Shown: positions 1 to 10,800 of the stretch, piece after piece
Layout: every line of letters begins with the position of its first letter
Numbering within the stretch: position 1 is the first letter of the stretch
NCBI GenBank assembly: GCA_016281125.1
Contig: JAEEIA010000065.1
Coordinates: 48,143 to 112,142 of the forward strand
Length of the DNA stretch: 64,000 nucleotides
Reading direction: 5' to 3'
Origin: Oscillospiraceae bacterium
Lineage (GTDB): Bacteria; Bacillota; Clostridia; Oscillospirales; Ruminococcaceae
Program-made: the position numbers and the translations under genes
Notes under the pieces: generated by a model
Database searches by the model: none
What the model was told of the DNA's origin: nothing
Seen by the model: the letters and a program-made list of their open reading frames with translations, nothing else

Positions 1-1173
1 GACGAGTGCAATCTTCTTTCCGGATTCGATTTTCAGCGAGAAATCGGAAATAACCTTCTTTTCAGGAACATAGGAGAAATCAACATGTCGGAATTCGATA
101 ATGCCGTTGACCTCTTTCAGCGGCTGCCCGTCGAACTGTTCCGTTACCGTATCGAGAATGGAAAACACGCGTTTCGCACCGGCGATCGCGGTCTGAATCT
201 GGCCGTAGAGCTGCGCCAGCTCGTTGATCGGGCGGGAGAACTGCTTGGAATAGATGATGAATGCGGAGATTACACCGACCGTGATATAGCCTTTCAGCGC
301 AAAAATCGCGCCGAACACAGATACGATGACGAACGAAACATTGCTCAGCATATTCATGACCGGCCCCATGCAGTTGGAGATAATCTCCGCAATAATACCG
401 GTTTTCGTTAGCTGATCCGCAGTTTCTGAAAAGCTGTCGATTACGGCTTCCTGCCGGTTGTACGCGGTGATGGTTTTGTAATTTGTCACCATTTCCTCGA
501 CATTGCCGTTCAGTTCTCCGAGCAGCGTCTGACGTTTCACGAAATACCGGCGCATATGCTTGGAAATGAATGTCGTGAACAGTACGGTCAGGATCACGGT
601 GGAGCAGGAGAGCAGTCCGAGCGGAATATTATAATGCAGCATCATAAACAGCGTACCGATCAGCGTCAGGACGCCTGAAAAGAGCGAGCTCAGCGAACCG
701 GAAATAATGCCGGAAACATTTTCCGCATCATTCGTCATGCGGCTGATGAGGTCGCCGTGCGAGTGGCTGTCAATATATGCAATCGGCAGATGCACGATCT
801 TATCAAACAGCTCCTTGCGCAGGCGGCTGACAATCCGCTGGCTCAGCGATGCGCTGATATAACCCTGCATCAGGTTTGTCAGGCCGTGAATCGCATGCAT
901 GGCAAGCATAAGCGCCAGCACCTTCGGCAACAGACTGTATTGCGCGGAAACAATCTTGTCAATCGCGGAACTCTGGAAGCTGGGGGCCAGCACGGATGCA
1001 ATCACGCTGACAAGCACGGTGACGGACATCAGAATCACAAACCGCATCTCTTTGCTGAAATAGGACAGCAGACGCCTGAGCGTTGCTTTTGCATTCTGCG
1101 GCTTTTCGACAGGTGCGCCGAAGCCGGCGCCTCTGCGGGCAAAGCCCTGCTGCGGATTAACAGGTGCAGCCAT
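1..1173 (-). CDS. ABC transporter, permease/ATP-binding half (partial, 3' end beyond window)
   Basis: This is the second subunit of a type IV (MDR-like) ABC exporter. The reading frame stays open to the left edge, so only the N-terminal 391 residues are seen: a short Gly/Pro/Ala-rich cytoplasmic start, a six-helix membrane domain, and the beginning of the nucleotide-binding domain (EFRHVDFSYVPEKK). It is cut just before the Walker A loop. The start codon ATG (1173-1171) overlaps the stop of the upstream subunit by one base (TAATG), which implies translational coupling and a heterodimer. The substrate cannot be read from the sequence; the family includes multidrug, lipid and peptide exporters. 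The identification as an ABC exporter half is secure, its cargo is unknown. Confidence 0.93.
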   Translation of the reverse strand, partial: MAAPVNPQQGFARRGAGFGAPVEKPQNAKATLRRLLSYFSKEMRFVILMSVTVLVSVIASVLAPSFQSSAIDKIVSAQYSLLPKVLALMLAMHAIHGLTNLMQGYISASLSQRIVSRLRKELFDKIVHLPIAYIDSHSHGDLISRMTNDAENVSGIISGSLSSLFSGVLTLIGTLFMMLHYNIPLGLLSCSTVILTVLFTTFISKHMRRYFVKRQTLLGELNGNVEEMVTNYKTITAYNRQEAVIDSFSETADQLTKTGIIAEIISNCMGPVMNMLSNVSFVIVSVFGAIFALKGYITVGVISAFIIYSKQFSRPINELAQLYGQIQTAIAGAKRVFSILDTVTEQFDGQPLKEVNGIIEFRHVDFSYVPEKKVISDFSLKIESGKKIALV

Positions 1174-2903
1174 TACGCATCCTCCTTCCGCAGCTGGGAT
1201 GCATAAATATCCTGATATATTTTGCAGGTCTGCATCAGATTTTCATGTGTATCGCAGGCCGCGATGGTGCCGTTGTCAATCACGGCAATCCGGTCTGCAT
1301 TGCGGACAGACGAGATCCGCTGCGCTATGATGATTTTGGTCATGTCGCGGTAATCCTCCCGGAGTGCTTTTTGCAGCGCGGCCTCCGTCCGGAAATCGAG
1401 TGCGCTTGTGGAGTCGTCGAGAATCAGAATTTCAGCCTTTTTGACGAGCGCGCGGCTGATTGCGATGCGCTGCCGCTGTCCGCCGGAAAGACTCATGCCG
1501 GATTCTGCAACCGGTGTGTCATACTGCTGCGGTTGTGATGCAATGAAGTCATCTGCCTGAGCTGTAACGGCCGCCCTGCGGATTTCGTCGTCTGTCGCGT
1601 CCGGATTCCCGATCCGGATATTTTCCTTGATTGTGGTTGAGAACAGCTCGCTCTTCTGGAGCACAATCGCAATTTTATCACGGAGCTCCGAAAGCGGGTA
1701 GTCGCGGACGTCGGTTCCGTCTACCTCGACTGTACCGGATCCGGCATCGTAAAAGCGCGGAATCAAATGTACGAGGGAACTCTTTCCGCAGCCGGTTTCA
1801 CCGATCACAGCCAGCGTTTCGCCGCCGCGGATAGAAAGATTGATATTGTGCAGCACATCTGCGCCGTGATCGGCATACGAAAAGCAGACATTCTTGAATG
1901 AAACGGAACCGCCCGACACAGCCGCCCGGCCGGTACCGTCCTGAATCGAGGATTCTGTTGCCAGGATTTCTTTCAGGCGTTTCGAGGATGTCAGTCCGCG
2001 TGTCACGGTCTGAAAGATCATGGCAAGCATCATCATGCCGTTGAGAATCTGGGAAAGATAGGTGATCGCAGCCATGACTGTGCCCGGTGCGATGGCGCCG
2101 TCCTGCACGCGGAGCGAGCCGATATAGATGATTGCGACAGTTGCCAGATTCAGCACAATATTCATGACAGGACGCATATATGACATGAGAATCAGGACGC
2201 GGAACTGCGTTTCGACCAGATCGTCGTTGCTTTGTGCAAACCGGCGGCTTTCGCGCTCCTCTTGAATGAACGCCTTTACGACGCGCGCACCGGCGACATT
2301 TTCCTGAATGACTGTATTCATCCGGTCAAGACGTGATTGCAGCAGCCGGAACAAGGGATTGGTTTTCCAGAGGACAAATGCAATTTCCAGCAGAAGCAGC
2401 GGCAGCGCAATGAGGATGACGGTGCCGAAATCGGCGGCGAGCGAAACCAGCGCGATACTGCCCGCGACAAAGAACATTGCACAGCGGACGCATCCGCGGA
2501 TCATCTGTGAAACCATGTTCTGCACCTGCGTGACATCACCGGTCGTGCGGGTGATCAGCGAACCGACAGAGAATCTGTCCGTCTGCGAGAATGAAAAATG
2601 CATGATTTTGCGGAATGCGGACTTGCGGACGTCATTGCCGAAATTCTGGCTGCAAATATTCGTGCAGACGCCGCTCAGAATGCCGCACAGGCCGCCGCAG
2701 AGCACAATCAGCAGCATTTTCAGACCGACGCCTGTCACGATATGCAGATCGGATATGCCGCCGTTGTTCAGCCCGAGGATACCCTCATCAACGATTGTCG
2801 CCATATAACGCGGCTGAAGCAGATCAACGTAAACCTCCAGAATCATGAACACGGAGGCCAGAACTGCAAAGTGCAGATACTTTTTCAGATGCCTGAGAAT
2901 CAA
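1173..2903 (-). CDS. ABC transporter, permease/ATP-binding half (first subunit of heterodimer)
   Basis: A 576-residue full exporter half. An N-terminal six-helix membrane domain (about residues 10-310) is followed by an ATPase domain with Walker A GETGCGKSS, signature LSGGQRQR, Walker B ILILDD followed by S (DDSTSALD) and the H-loop region. The residue after Walker B Asp-Asp is Ser instead of the catalytic Glu, which is the usual mark of the degenerate site in heterodimeric exporters such as BmrC/BmrD; the partner downstream should then carry the active site (outside the window). The start is TTG, preceded by a GGGAG ribosome-binding site. It forms a two-gene operon with the downstream half, behind a promoter carrying an inverted repeat. 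Confidence 0.93.
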   Translation of the reverse strand: MILRHLKKYLHFAVLASVFMILEVYVDLLQPRYMATIVDEGILGLNNGGISDLHIVTGVGLKMLLIVLCGGLCGILSGVCTNICSQNFGNDVRKSAFRKIMHFSFSQTDRFSVGSLITRTTGDVTQVQNMVSQMIRGCVRCAMFFVAGSIALVSLAADFGTVILIALPLLLLEIAFVLWKTNPLFRLLQSRLDRMNTVIQENVAGARVVKAFIQEERESRRFAQSNDDLVETQFRVLILMSYMRPVMNIVLNLATVAIIYIGSLRVQDGAIAPGTVMAAITYLSQILNGMMMLAMIFQTVTRGLTSSKRLKEILATESSIQDGTGRAAVSGGSVSFKNVCFSYADHGADVLHNINLSIRGGETLAVIGETGCGKSSLVHLIPRFYDAGSGTVEVDGTDVRDYPLSELRDKIAIVLQKSELFSTTIKENIRIGNPDATDDEIRRAAVTAQADDFIASQPQQYDTPVAESGMSLSGGQRQRIAISRALVKKAEILILDDSTSALDFRTEAALQKALREDYRDMTKIIIAQRISSVRNADRIAVIDNGTIAACDTHENLMQTCKIYQDIYASQLRKEDA

Positions 2904-2927
2904 AGAATCCCACTCCCTTCAATAGAT

Positions 2928-2969
2928 CGAACGTGCTTTTATTATACACGTTCGGCGCAGTTTTTGCAA
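2928..2969 (-). promoter_or_regulatory. Promoter and palindromic operator of the ABC exporter operon
   Basis: On the minus strand TTGCAA (2969-2964), a 17-base spacer and TATAAT (2946-2941) form a good sigma-A promoter. The perfect inverted repeat CGAACGTG / CACGTTCG (2928-2935 and 2947-2954, 11 bases apart) brackets the -10 box exactly. This is the position expected for a repressor of the MarR or TetR type; no such regulator gene is in view. Confidence 0.8.
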
Positions 2970-3082
2970 GGCTTTTTCCAGTAAATTATTTGACGGAACA
3001 GCTAGGAACCCTGAATAATCTGAAAATGACATTAAAATAGTAAAAAAACTACGAGCATAATACAGAAAAACGAAAAAACAGA

Positions 3083-3111
3083 TTGACAATCCGCTCCGAT
3101 TGTGATAAACT
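3083..3111 (+). promoter_or_regulatory. Promoter of the dockerin beta-helix gene
   Basis: TTGACA (3083-3088), 17-base spacer, TAAACT (3106-3111), about 60 bases before the start codon at 3174. Confidence 0.65.
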
Positions 3112-3173
3112 GATGCTATGGGGGAAAATCAACCTGAACATACAAAGATATACGATGAAAGGATTGGTTTTTT

Positions 3174-4619
3174 ATGAGAAAAGCAAGAAGAATGACAGCC
3201 GCAGTCCTGTGCGGCACCGTGCTGCTGACGGCATTTCCGGTGAATTCCGTTCTTGCAGCTGATGAGAAGTCAGAACCGGAAGTCATGAAATGTGTCGTGA
3301 CCATGAACGGCACGGAAATCACTGCCAGCAATGACAGTGTCACGATTGATGGCACGAAGGTGACCATTTCCGCATCCGGCGCCTATGAATTCACCGGCAC
3401 GCTCGATGACGGTCAGATCTACGTTAAAATCGCTGACACCAACACGGATACTGATACCGTAAAGCTGTTCCTGAACAATGCGACGATCCACGGTAAATCC
3501 GGCCCGGCAATCATGATTGACAATGCGAAGAATACGTCGATCAACCTTGTGGACGGCACGGAGAACTTCATCTATGACGGCGAGGGCTCCGGCTACACGA
3601 AGGATATTCCTGCTGCAATCTTTTCCAAGGACGATCTGACGATCAAGGCAGGCGGCGAAGCCGGTGACGGCAAGCTCCGTGTTGAAGCCTCAAAGCAGCA
3701 CGGTATCCACACGAACGACGATCTGAAAATTACCGGCGGAAACATTAAAGTCAATACCGATGCTGAGGACGGCATCCGCGGCAAGGCCTCCGTTACGATT
3801 AAGGGTGGAAAAATTGATGTCAATGCAGAAGGCGACGGCATCAAATCCACAAAGGGAACCGTTACGATTGAAGACGGCAAGATCGAGGTCAAAGCCGGTA
3901 ACGATGCGATTCAGGGCGAAACCAATGTCATGATCAAGGGCGGCGACATCAAGGCCAACGGCGACCGCGGCATTACGAATGTCGGTGCGGCTCCGAAGAA
4001 AACCGATGAGGACGAAGAAGCGCCGAAGGCTGTTACCGGTATCACGATTACCGGCGGCACGGTCTTTGCGACAGCGACCAAAGACGAGCTGAAGGAAGGC
4101 CAGACCGAGGCAGATCTGAAGGATAATACCTTTAAGGTGAATCCGAATTCTACGCAGGCTGTTCTGCTTCTGACCACTTCTGAAACGCAGCTGAAGGATC
4201 AGCGTGTTGTCCTGAAGAACAAGGCAACAACCGCCGAAATTATCAATAAGAATCCGAACAAAAAATTTGACTATATCCTGATTTCCTCTCCGGAAATGAA
4301 GGTCGATGAAACCTATCAGCTGTCCATCAACGACGCTGAGGCTGAGAACGGCACCGTCAAGCTGACCGGAAACATCACGACGGGCGAGAACGTCGTCAAT
4401 ACGAATCCGCGCACTGCAAAGCAGGGTGATTCGTATGATATCAACGGCGACGGCAGTGTTGATGTATCGGATGTTGTGCTGCTCTGCCGTTTCCTGATTG
4501 CTGATCCGGAGGCAAAGGTGACCGATGCGATGGTCGCCCGCATGGATATTGATCAGAACGGTTCGATTGAGCCGAACGACGCAACGAAGATTTTGCTGCG
4601 AATTGCACGAATTGAATAA
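3174..4619 (+). CDS. Secreted carbohydrate-binding beta-helix protein with C-terminal dockerin (Cthe_2159-like)
   Basis: A 481-residue secreted protein. Residues 1-28 form a Sec signal peptide (cleavage after SVLA). The body (about 35-400) is built from short parallel strands with recurring motifs such as DLTIKAGG, DDLKITGG, SVTIKGGKI, TVTIEDGKI and NVMIKGGDI, the pattern of the right-handed beta-helix family of Clostridium thermocellum Cthe_2159 (carbohydrate-binding domain, acidic-sugar/pectin binder). Residues about 420-481 are a type I dockerin with two Ca-binding repeats (DINGDGSVDVSDVVLL and DIDQNGSIEPNDATKIL). It probably sits in the cellulosome or on the cell surface through cohesin binding and contacts pectic or uronic polysaccharide; the ligand is inferred from the family. 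It is transcribed alone, between its own promoter and terminator. Confidence 0.88.
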   Translation: MRKARRMTAAVLCGTVLLTAFPVNSVLAADEKSEPEVMKCVVTMNGTEITASNDSVTIDGTKVTISASGAYEFTGTLDDGQIYVKIADTNTDTDTVKLFLNNATIHGKSGPAIMIDNAKNTSINLVDGTENFIYDGEGSGYTKDIPAAIFSKDDLTIKAGGEAGDGKLRVEASKQHGIHTNDDLKITGGNIKVNTDAEDGIRGKASVTIKGGKIDVNAEGDGIKSTKGTVTIEDGKIEVKAGNDAIQGETNVMIKGGDIKANGDRGITNVGAAPKKTDEDEEAPKAVTGITITGGTVFATATKDELKEGQTEADLKDNTFKVNPNSTQAVLLLTTSETQLKDQRVVLKNKATTAEIINKNPNKKFDYILISSPEMKVDETYQLSINDAEAENGTVKLTGNITTGENVVNTNPRTAKQGDSYDINGDGSVDVSDVVLLCRFLIADPEAKVTDAMVARMDIDQNGSIEPNDATKILLRIARIE

Positions 4620-4638
4620 AAAACGGCAAAAAAACAAG

Positions 4639-4667
4639 GAGCACGCGGGCTTTCCGCGTGCTCTTTT
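4639..4667 (+). terminator. Rho-independent terminator
   Basis: Ten-base perfect stem GAGCACGCGG / CCGCGTGCTC with a five-base loop, followed by TTTT, 20 bases after the dockerin protein gene. Confidence 0.9.
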
Positions 4668-4707
4668 CGTCATTTTATAAAAAAGTGTAGAAAATCACAA
4701 AATACAC

Positions 4708-4736
4708 TTGCATTTATTCCAAAAAAATGGTATAAT
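4708..4736 (+). promoter_or_regulatory. Promoter of the giant repeat-protein gene
   Basis: TTGCAT (4708-4713), 17-base spacer with an A-rich tract, and a perfect TATAAT (4731-4736); a GGAGGA ribosome-binding site precedes the ATG at 4815. Confidence 0.85.
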
Positions 4737-4814
4737 AACTCTAATCGGCAATGAAATTGAATTTACCATTGCTATTGTCGCAATATTTTTGGCGTACAAA
4801 GGAGGAAACGAGAA

Positions 4815-7800
4815 ATGGCAGAACGTGTGTTCACCCGGGAGGATGCCAAAAGTTTGATTCGTTCAAACACTGACAGGGTCAGGATCCCGTCGGATTTCAC
4901 TGCAATCGACCGCGGAGCACTGGCTGGCTTCTCGCAAATGGAGGAGCTGATCATTCCCGAGGGTGTGACCCGAATCTCATCTCATGCTTTTTATACGCGG
5001 AGCTTCAAAAACACCTGCAAGCTCAAGCGGCTGACCATCCCGTCTTCGCTGACGGAATTCGGACGCTGGCCGTTCTACGGCTGCGATGAGCTGGAAAGCG
5101 TGTATCTTCCTGACAACTTTGATCCCGCAAAGGCTGTCGAGCTGTTCTGGGACAATTCCTCTGTCATGCTTTTTTTCGGAAAAAAGACGCTGTTCGGCGC
5201 AAAGAATAAGAACAAGACCGTACAGGATTACATGACGGATAAGGATAATTTCGGAGTGCTGACGCTCGGCTCAACGCCGATGCTGGAGGTCGCACCGGAT
5301 GCGTCGCTGCTGATTCCTGCCTCCTATACGTTTATTCTGTCCAGCGCCATGAAAGGCCTTGCCAGCAAGGGTATCAAGCGTCTGCTGATTCCGCGTACTG
5401 TCCGCGGCATCGGTGCCAATGCGTTTGCCTCTCTCGATACGCTGGAGCAGGTGATCTTTGAAGAGGGTACTGAGTACATCGACAACGGTGCGCTTGCCGG
5501 GTGCAGACGCCTGCGCAGCATCATTGTTCCGGATTCCGTGAAGGAAATCGGCGTCGGTGCTTTCAGCAATCTGCCCTCTTTGGAAATGGTACGTCTGCCT
5601 GTCGGGCTGCACGAGGTTGCGGATGAACTGTTCAGCAACGACAAAGCGCTGAAAAATGTCTATTTCGGAAACCGTCTGGAGCGCATCGGCGCGGGCGCTT
5701 TTGCAGGCTGCTCTTCGATCCGCAGCATGATGCTGCCGCAGGGAATCCAGTCAATCGGCAACAGTGCGTTCTGGGAGTGCAAGCTGCTCCAGCGCCTCTA
5801 TGTTCCGGTCAGCTGCAAATCCGTCACACAGTCCACATTCGGTAACTGCCCGTTCCTCACGGAGCTGCATATGCCGCGCATCATTCATGATCAGCATGAA
5901 ATGAAGCGTGTATTCGGTGATATCACCAACCCGACCATCACTTGGCTTGATCCGGGCGCCGTCCCGCCGGAGTGGAAGGACGACGATATTCTGCCGGAGG
6001 TCAAGCTGGAGGAGATTCCGACCGAGGTGCCGAAGAAGCCGGTGGACTTTACCGAGCTGATTTCCAACATGCCGATTCAGGCCGCGCTCTCCAAGCAGAC
6101 CGAAGAAAAGGCTGCGTCGAAGCTGAGCAAGGTGGACAGCGCATCTGTGGAGAAGATGGAACGCTCGATTGCGTCCATGCAGCTTCAGATTGCAACACTT
6201 GCAGAAACTGCACGTGAAAATGCGGCTTACGGCGTGCCGGATATTGATCAGGAAACGATTGACCGCCTGTATCAGAATCTGGCGGTCATGCAGAAGAATT
6301 ACGAGTCGCTGGAGAAATTCCAGAATTCTGCGGATGCCATGGAATCCCTGCAAAAGCAGATGGAGGACATGGAAATGATGCAGGAGAAAATCCAGCAGAT
6401 CTCTGATATGCAGAAGTCTGTGCGTGAGCAGTCCAAGAAGCTGTCCGCCATTCAGGAGAAGGTCAGCCAGATCAGTGAGATGAATGCAAAGCTCGGACAA
6501 ATCTCCGAATTGCAGAACAAGGTCAATGCAATCGGCGACGTTCAGAATTTCAGCGGCCTGATTTCGGAGCTGGAGGCGAAGATCGGTTCGCTCCAGGCAT
6601 TCCAGGAAAAGGCCAATGCCGTTGCAGCGCTCCAGGAAAAGCTCGATTCAATCGGCGATGTCCAGAACATGGCCAATCTGATCAATGAGCTGGAAGGCAA
6701 GGTTGGCTCCATCGCAGATATTCAAGATAAATTCGACTCGATTGCTGCAATGCAGGAGAAAGTCGAAGCACTGTCCGATATCCAGGATAAGGTCGATGCG
6801 ATTTCCGAGATGCAGGAGAAGATTGACGCCGTATCCGGTATGCAGAATCAGGTTGATGCTGTTTCGGGTATGCAGGATCAGATCGGCACTGTATCCGGAA
6901 TGCAGGATCAGATTGGTACTGTTTCCGGTATGCAGGAAAAGCTCGATGCCATTTCCGGTATGCAGGAGAAAATCGATGCGATTTCCGGCATGCAGGAGAA
7001 AATCGATGCGATTTCCGGCATGCAGGAGAAAATCGATGCGATTTCCGGTATGCAGGAGAAGCTCGATGCCATTTCTGGTATGCAGGAAAAGGTCGATGCC
7101 ATTTCCGGCATTCAGGAAAAGGTTGATGTCATTTCCGATATGCAGGAGAAGATTGATGCCGTCGCCGGTATGCAGGAAAAGATTGATGCTGTTGCCGGTA
7201 TGCAGGACCGTGTCGAAGCGATTGCTGATATTCAGCAGACCGTGGAATCTATTTCCGATCTTCGTGAAAGCGCGCAGCAGATTTCCGAAATGCGCGAAAA
7301 GATGGATGCCTTTGCCGACGTACAGTCGAAAGTAGAAGCCATCGGCGACGTACAGGAAAAGGTTGAGGCGATCAGTGAAGTACAGGAAAAGGTCAGCATC
7401 CTGCCGGATATGCAGGAGAAGGTCAGTGTGATTCCGGAGATGCAGGAGCGCATTGAAGACCTGAGCGATATGCAGGAGCAGACTGCGCAGCATATTGCCG
7501 CACTTGCACCGGAGGCAGCGTTCCAGTCCATGAACGCTGCAATCAACGGCGCACCTGCGCAGGGCGTTCCGTTTGCAAATGTCCCGGTATCCGAGGCGAA
7601 CCGTCTGCCGGAACCGCCGTCCGTTCCCGCAGCACCGGATGTTTCGCCTGTGGTCAGCCCGTTCGCAGAGCGTCCGAATCAGGACTTGTTTGCAGGAGAT
7701 AGCGTCAAGCCGGTTTCCGTGGCACCCGGACAGAATCCGTTTGAAGCCCCCGGCTTTTCTGCGCCTGTATCTGCGCCTGCGGTGCCTGTTCCTGCGGCTG

Positions 7801-10800
7801 CTCCGGGCAGCACAACTGCGGATGATCTTATCGCCGCATTTGCTGAGAATACACAGGAAGCAGCCCAGCCGGATCAGCCCGAGGCAGCAGCCGAAGCACC
7901 CGCTCCGGTGCCTGCTGCGGAAAGCAATGTTCCGTACGGCAGCTTTGATGAATGCATCGCGTTCTGCGCGATTCACAAGGGTGATTATCCGGAAACTGAC
8001 CGTGTCTTTACACAGGAAATTTCCAAGCCGATGCCCGGCCCGGTTGAGCGCAGTGCGGCGCTGAAAAACTACACGGTCATCGGGTACCGTGCATTCCGCA
8101 GTTCTCAGAGCGGCGAACGTTTTGAGATTCCGGAGGGTGTCCGCCGTGCCGAAACACAGGCATTCTGGGATTCGCCCCGTCTGCTTGCGATGGAGCTGCC
8201 CGCATCCCTGACAGAGGTTGAGCCGGATGCGTTTTCCGGCTGCTCCCGTCTGGCTGATGTGTACATCCCCGCCGATCTTTCTGAGCGGAAGATTGTCGAA
8301 TACTTCCTCTTCCGGCCGGAAATCAAGGTTCACTGGCCGAAGAAGAAGATTCTCTCCAGAGCCCGCGTGGAAAGTGTCGCGGATCTCATGGAGCAGTTCG
8401 ACGACATTCTGACTGCACAGAAAGCGAAAAAGCTGGTTGTCCGGAATCACATTCTCCAGATTCCGGAAGGCTTTACGACGATTGCACCGAACTTTGCACA
8501 GGGCATTGACATCCGGGCAGATGAGCCGGAGCATACGCTCTCGACCATTTTCCTGCCGCGGAGTGTCCGCCGGATTGCGGCGCGTGCATTTACCGGTCTG
8601 GAATCCGTCCGGCATATCATCATTCCGGAAGGTCTCCAGATGATCGACATGAACGCATTTTCGGGTTGTATGGGTCCTGCCCGGCTTGTTCTGCCGGATT
8701 CCGTCAGCTATATCGGACCGTTTGCTTTTGCAGCGCCGTGCCAGTATGAGCAGATTCGTCTGCCGAAGAACCTGCGCTCGATTCCTGAAAACGCCTTTAT
8801 GAACTGCAATACGCTGGTCGGTCTGCGTATTCCGAACACTGTGACGGAAGTTGGCTGCATGGCACTGGCGGGCTGCTCGAACCTGAGTTCGCTGACCATT
8901 CCGCGCCGCTTTGAAGGCAAGTTGCCGCTGATTCTTGACGGTCCGGTCAAGATCAATGTCAGCTGGACAGATGAAACGCCGGAAATCTCTGCGGATGAAC
9001 CGAGCAATGCGCTGATGAATTACGTCGATCAGCGGTTCGCTCCGGCGGCTGAGTCCAGACTGTTCACGCCGGAAATCAGCAAGGCCTGCGATAACTTCAA
9101 CGAGCGCATCAAGGAGATGCATTCTCATCCTGTTCTTGCTGCCAACTCGCTTGCTGAAATCGCAAATCAGACAAAGTTTGAGATTCCGCTCGGCGTGATG
9201 CGTCTTTGCAGTTATACCTTCGGTTCAAATCAGCGGCTGCTGACACTGACCGTCCCGAAGGCACTGAACGAATTTGAATATGCATCCTTCTATGACTGCG
9301 AAAAGCTGCGTGATGTGTTCCTGCCGGAGGAATTCGACAAGAATCTCGCCGCGTCCATGTTCATGCGTTATCCGTCTGCACTTGTTTATTTCGGCAATGC
9401 AAGACCAGTTCGCGTGCGTCAGCTGACCGCGGAATGCCCGTGGCTGATGACCTCCAGTGATGTTGCGGAGCTGAATGCCGAAAACGGCGTCCTCCGTGTT
9501 CCGGACGGTTATCTGATAATCGGTTCGTTTATGTATCACGGTATTCTCGGCAAGCCGCAGATCAGCAGGTTTGAGCTTGCGCCGAGTGTTCGCATCATCG
9601 GTACGCTGGCGTTCTCGAATCTGCATAATCTGACTGAGGTCAGCTGTCCTGAAGGACTGCGTGCCGTAGAGCCGCGTGCATTCATTGACTGCTCCGGCTT
9701 AAAGCGTGTTGTATTCCCGTCCACGCTGCAATTCCTCGGTAAGAATGCGTTTATCGGATGCGGCGAATTGGAGGAGGTTGTCATTCCGCAGCGCTTTGAG
9801 GACAGACTTTCTGAGATTCTGCGTGAATGCCCGAAGGTGAAATTCACATGGACAGCTGAACCTGCCGCAGCTGCGGAAGAACCTGTATCTGCACCTGTTA
9901 CTGAAACAGTTCCTGCTGCGGAAGCTCCTGTTGAAGAATCTGTATCCATCGAAGACGAGATTGCGAAGATCGAAAAGGCCGCTCCGGTGAGCGGTGAGAT
10001 TCCGGAAACAGTTCCGGCAGTTGACGAGCTTACAGCATTGGCAGATGAAGAATTTGCTGACGAAATCCCGCCTGTCGAGGATATCGCAGTTTCTGATGAA
10101 ACGGAAATCACTGATGTTGCAGAACCGGAGGTTCCTGCATTCACGATTCCGGAATTCCCGTCGGATGATGAATTTGCCCGTCCTTCTGAGGATATTTTGG
10201 CTGAGTTGGCAGAAGCTCCTGCTTCTGAATCTCCGCTGTTCACGATTCCGGCATTTGAAAACGAGCCGGAAAGCAGTGCGCCGGAGGTCGATACACCTGC
10301 GGATCATACCGACGGCAATTATATTCCGCCTTCTATCACGATTAAGCCGATCAAGACTGCTGTTGAACCGGCAGAATCCGATGCGGAAAGCGCAGCAGAG
10401 AATCTTACTGAGCAGCTCGAAGAGATTGCAGAAACTCCGAACGAAACAATCGAATCGCTTGAGGAAATCGCCGTGCCTGCTGCGGAGGAAATCTCCGAAC
10501 AGATTGAAGAAATCGCAGAAGCTCCTGCCGAAACGGTTGAGGCAATCGAGGAGATTGCAGAGCCTGTGATTGAGGAGATCACCGAACAGGGTGAAGAGAT
10601 TGCAGAAGCACCGGCTGAAACGGTTGAGGCAATCGAGGAAATTGCAGAGCCTGTGATTGAGGAGATCACCGAACAGGTTGAAGAAATCGCAGAGGCTCCG
10701 GCTGAGGCTGCTGAATGTGCGACGGAAACTGTTACCGAAATCGTACGCGAAACAACCGAAGCGAATGCAGAAGCATTGAACGAGGCACTTAGTGAGAAGA

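Noticed and set aside
6720..7499. The 30-bp repeats as a CRISPR array
   Set aside because: Repeats are directly adjacent with no spacers and are in frame within a coding region.
6648..9128. Long minus-strand open frame (826 codons) opposite the giant repeat gene, with a second one at 9699-12128
   Set aside because: These are shadows of the repetitive sense frame: composition (Phe/Leu/Arg/Cys-rich repeats) follows from the sense repeats, and no ribosome-binding site or domain is seen.
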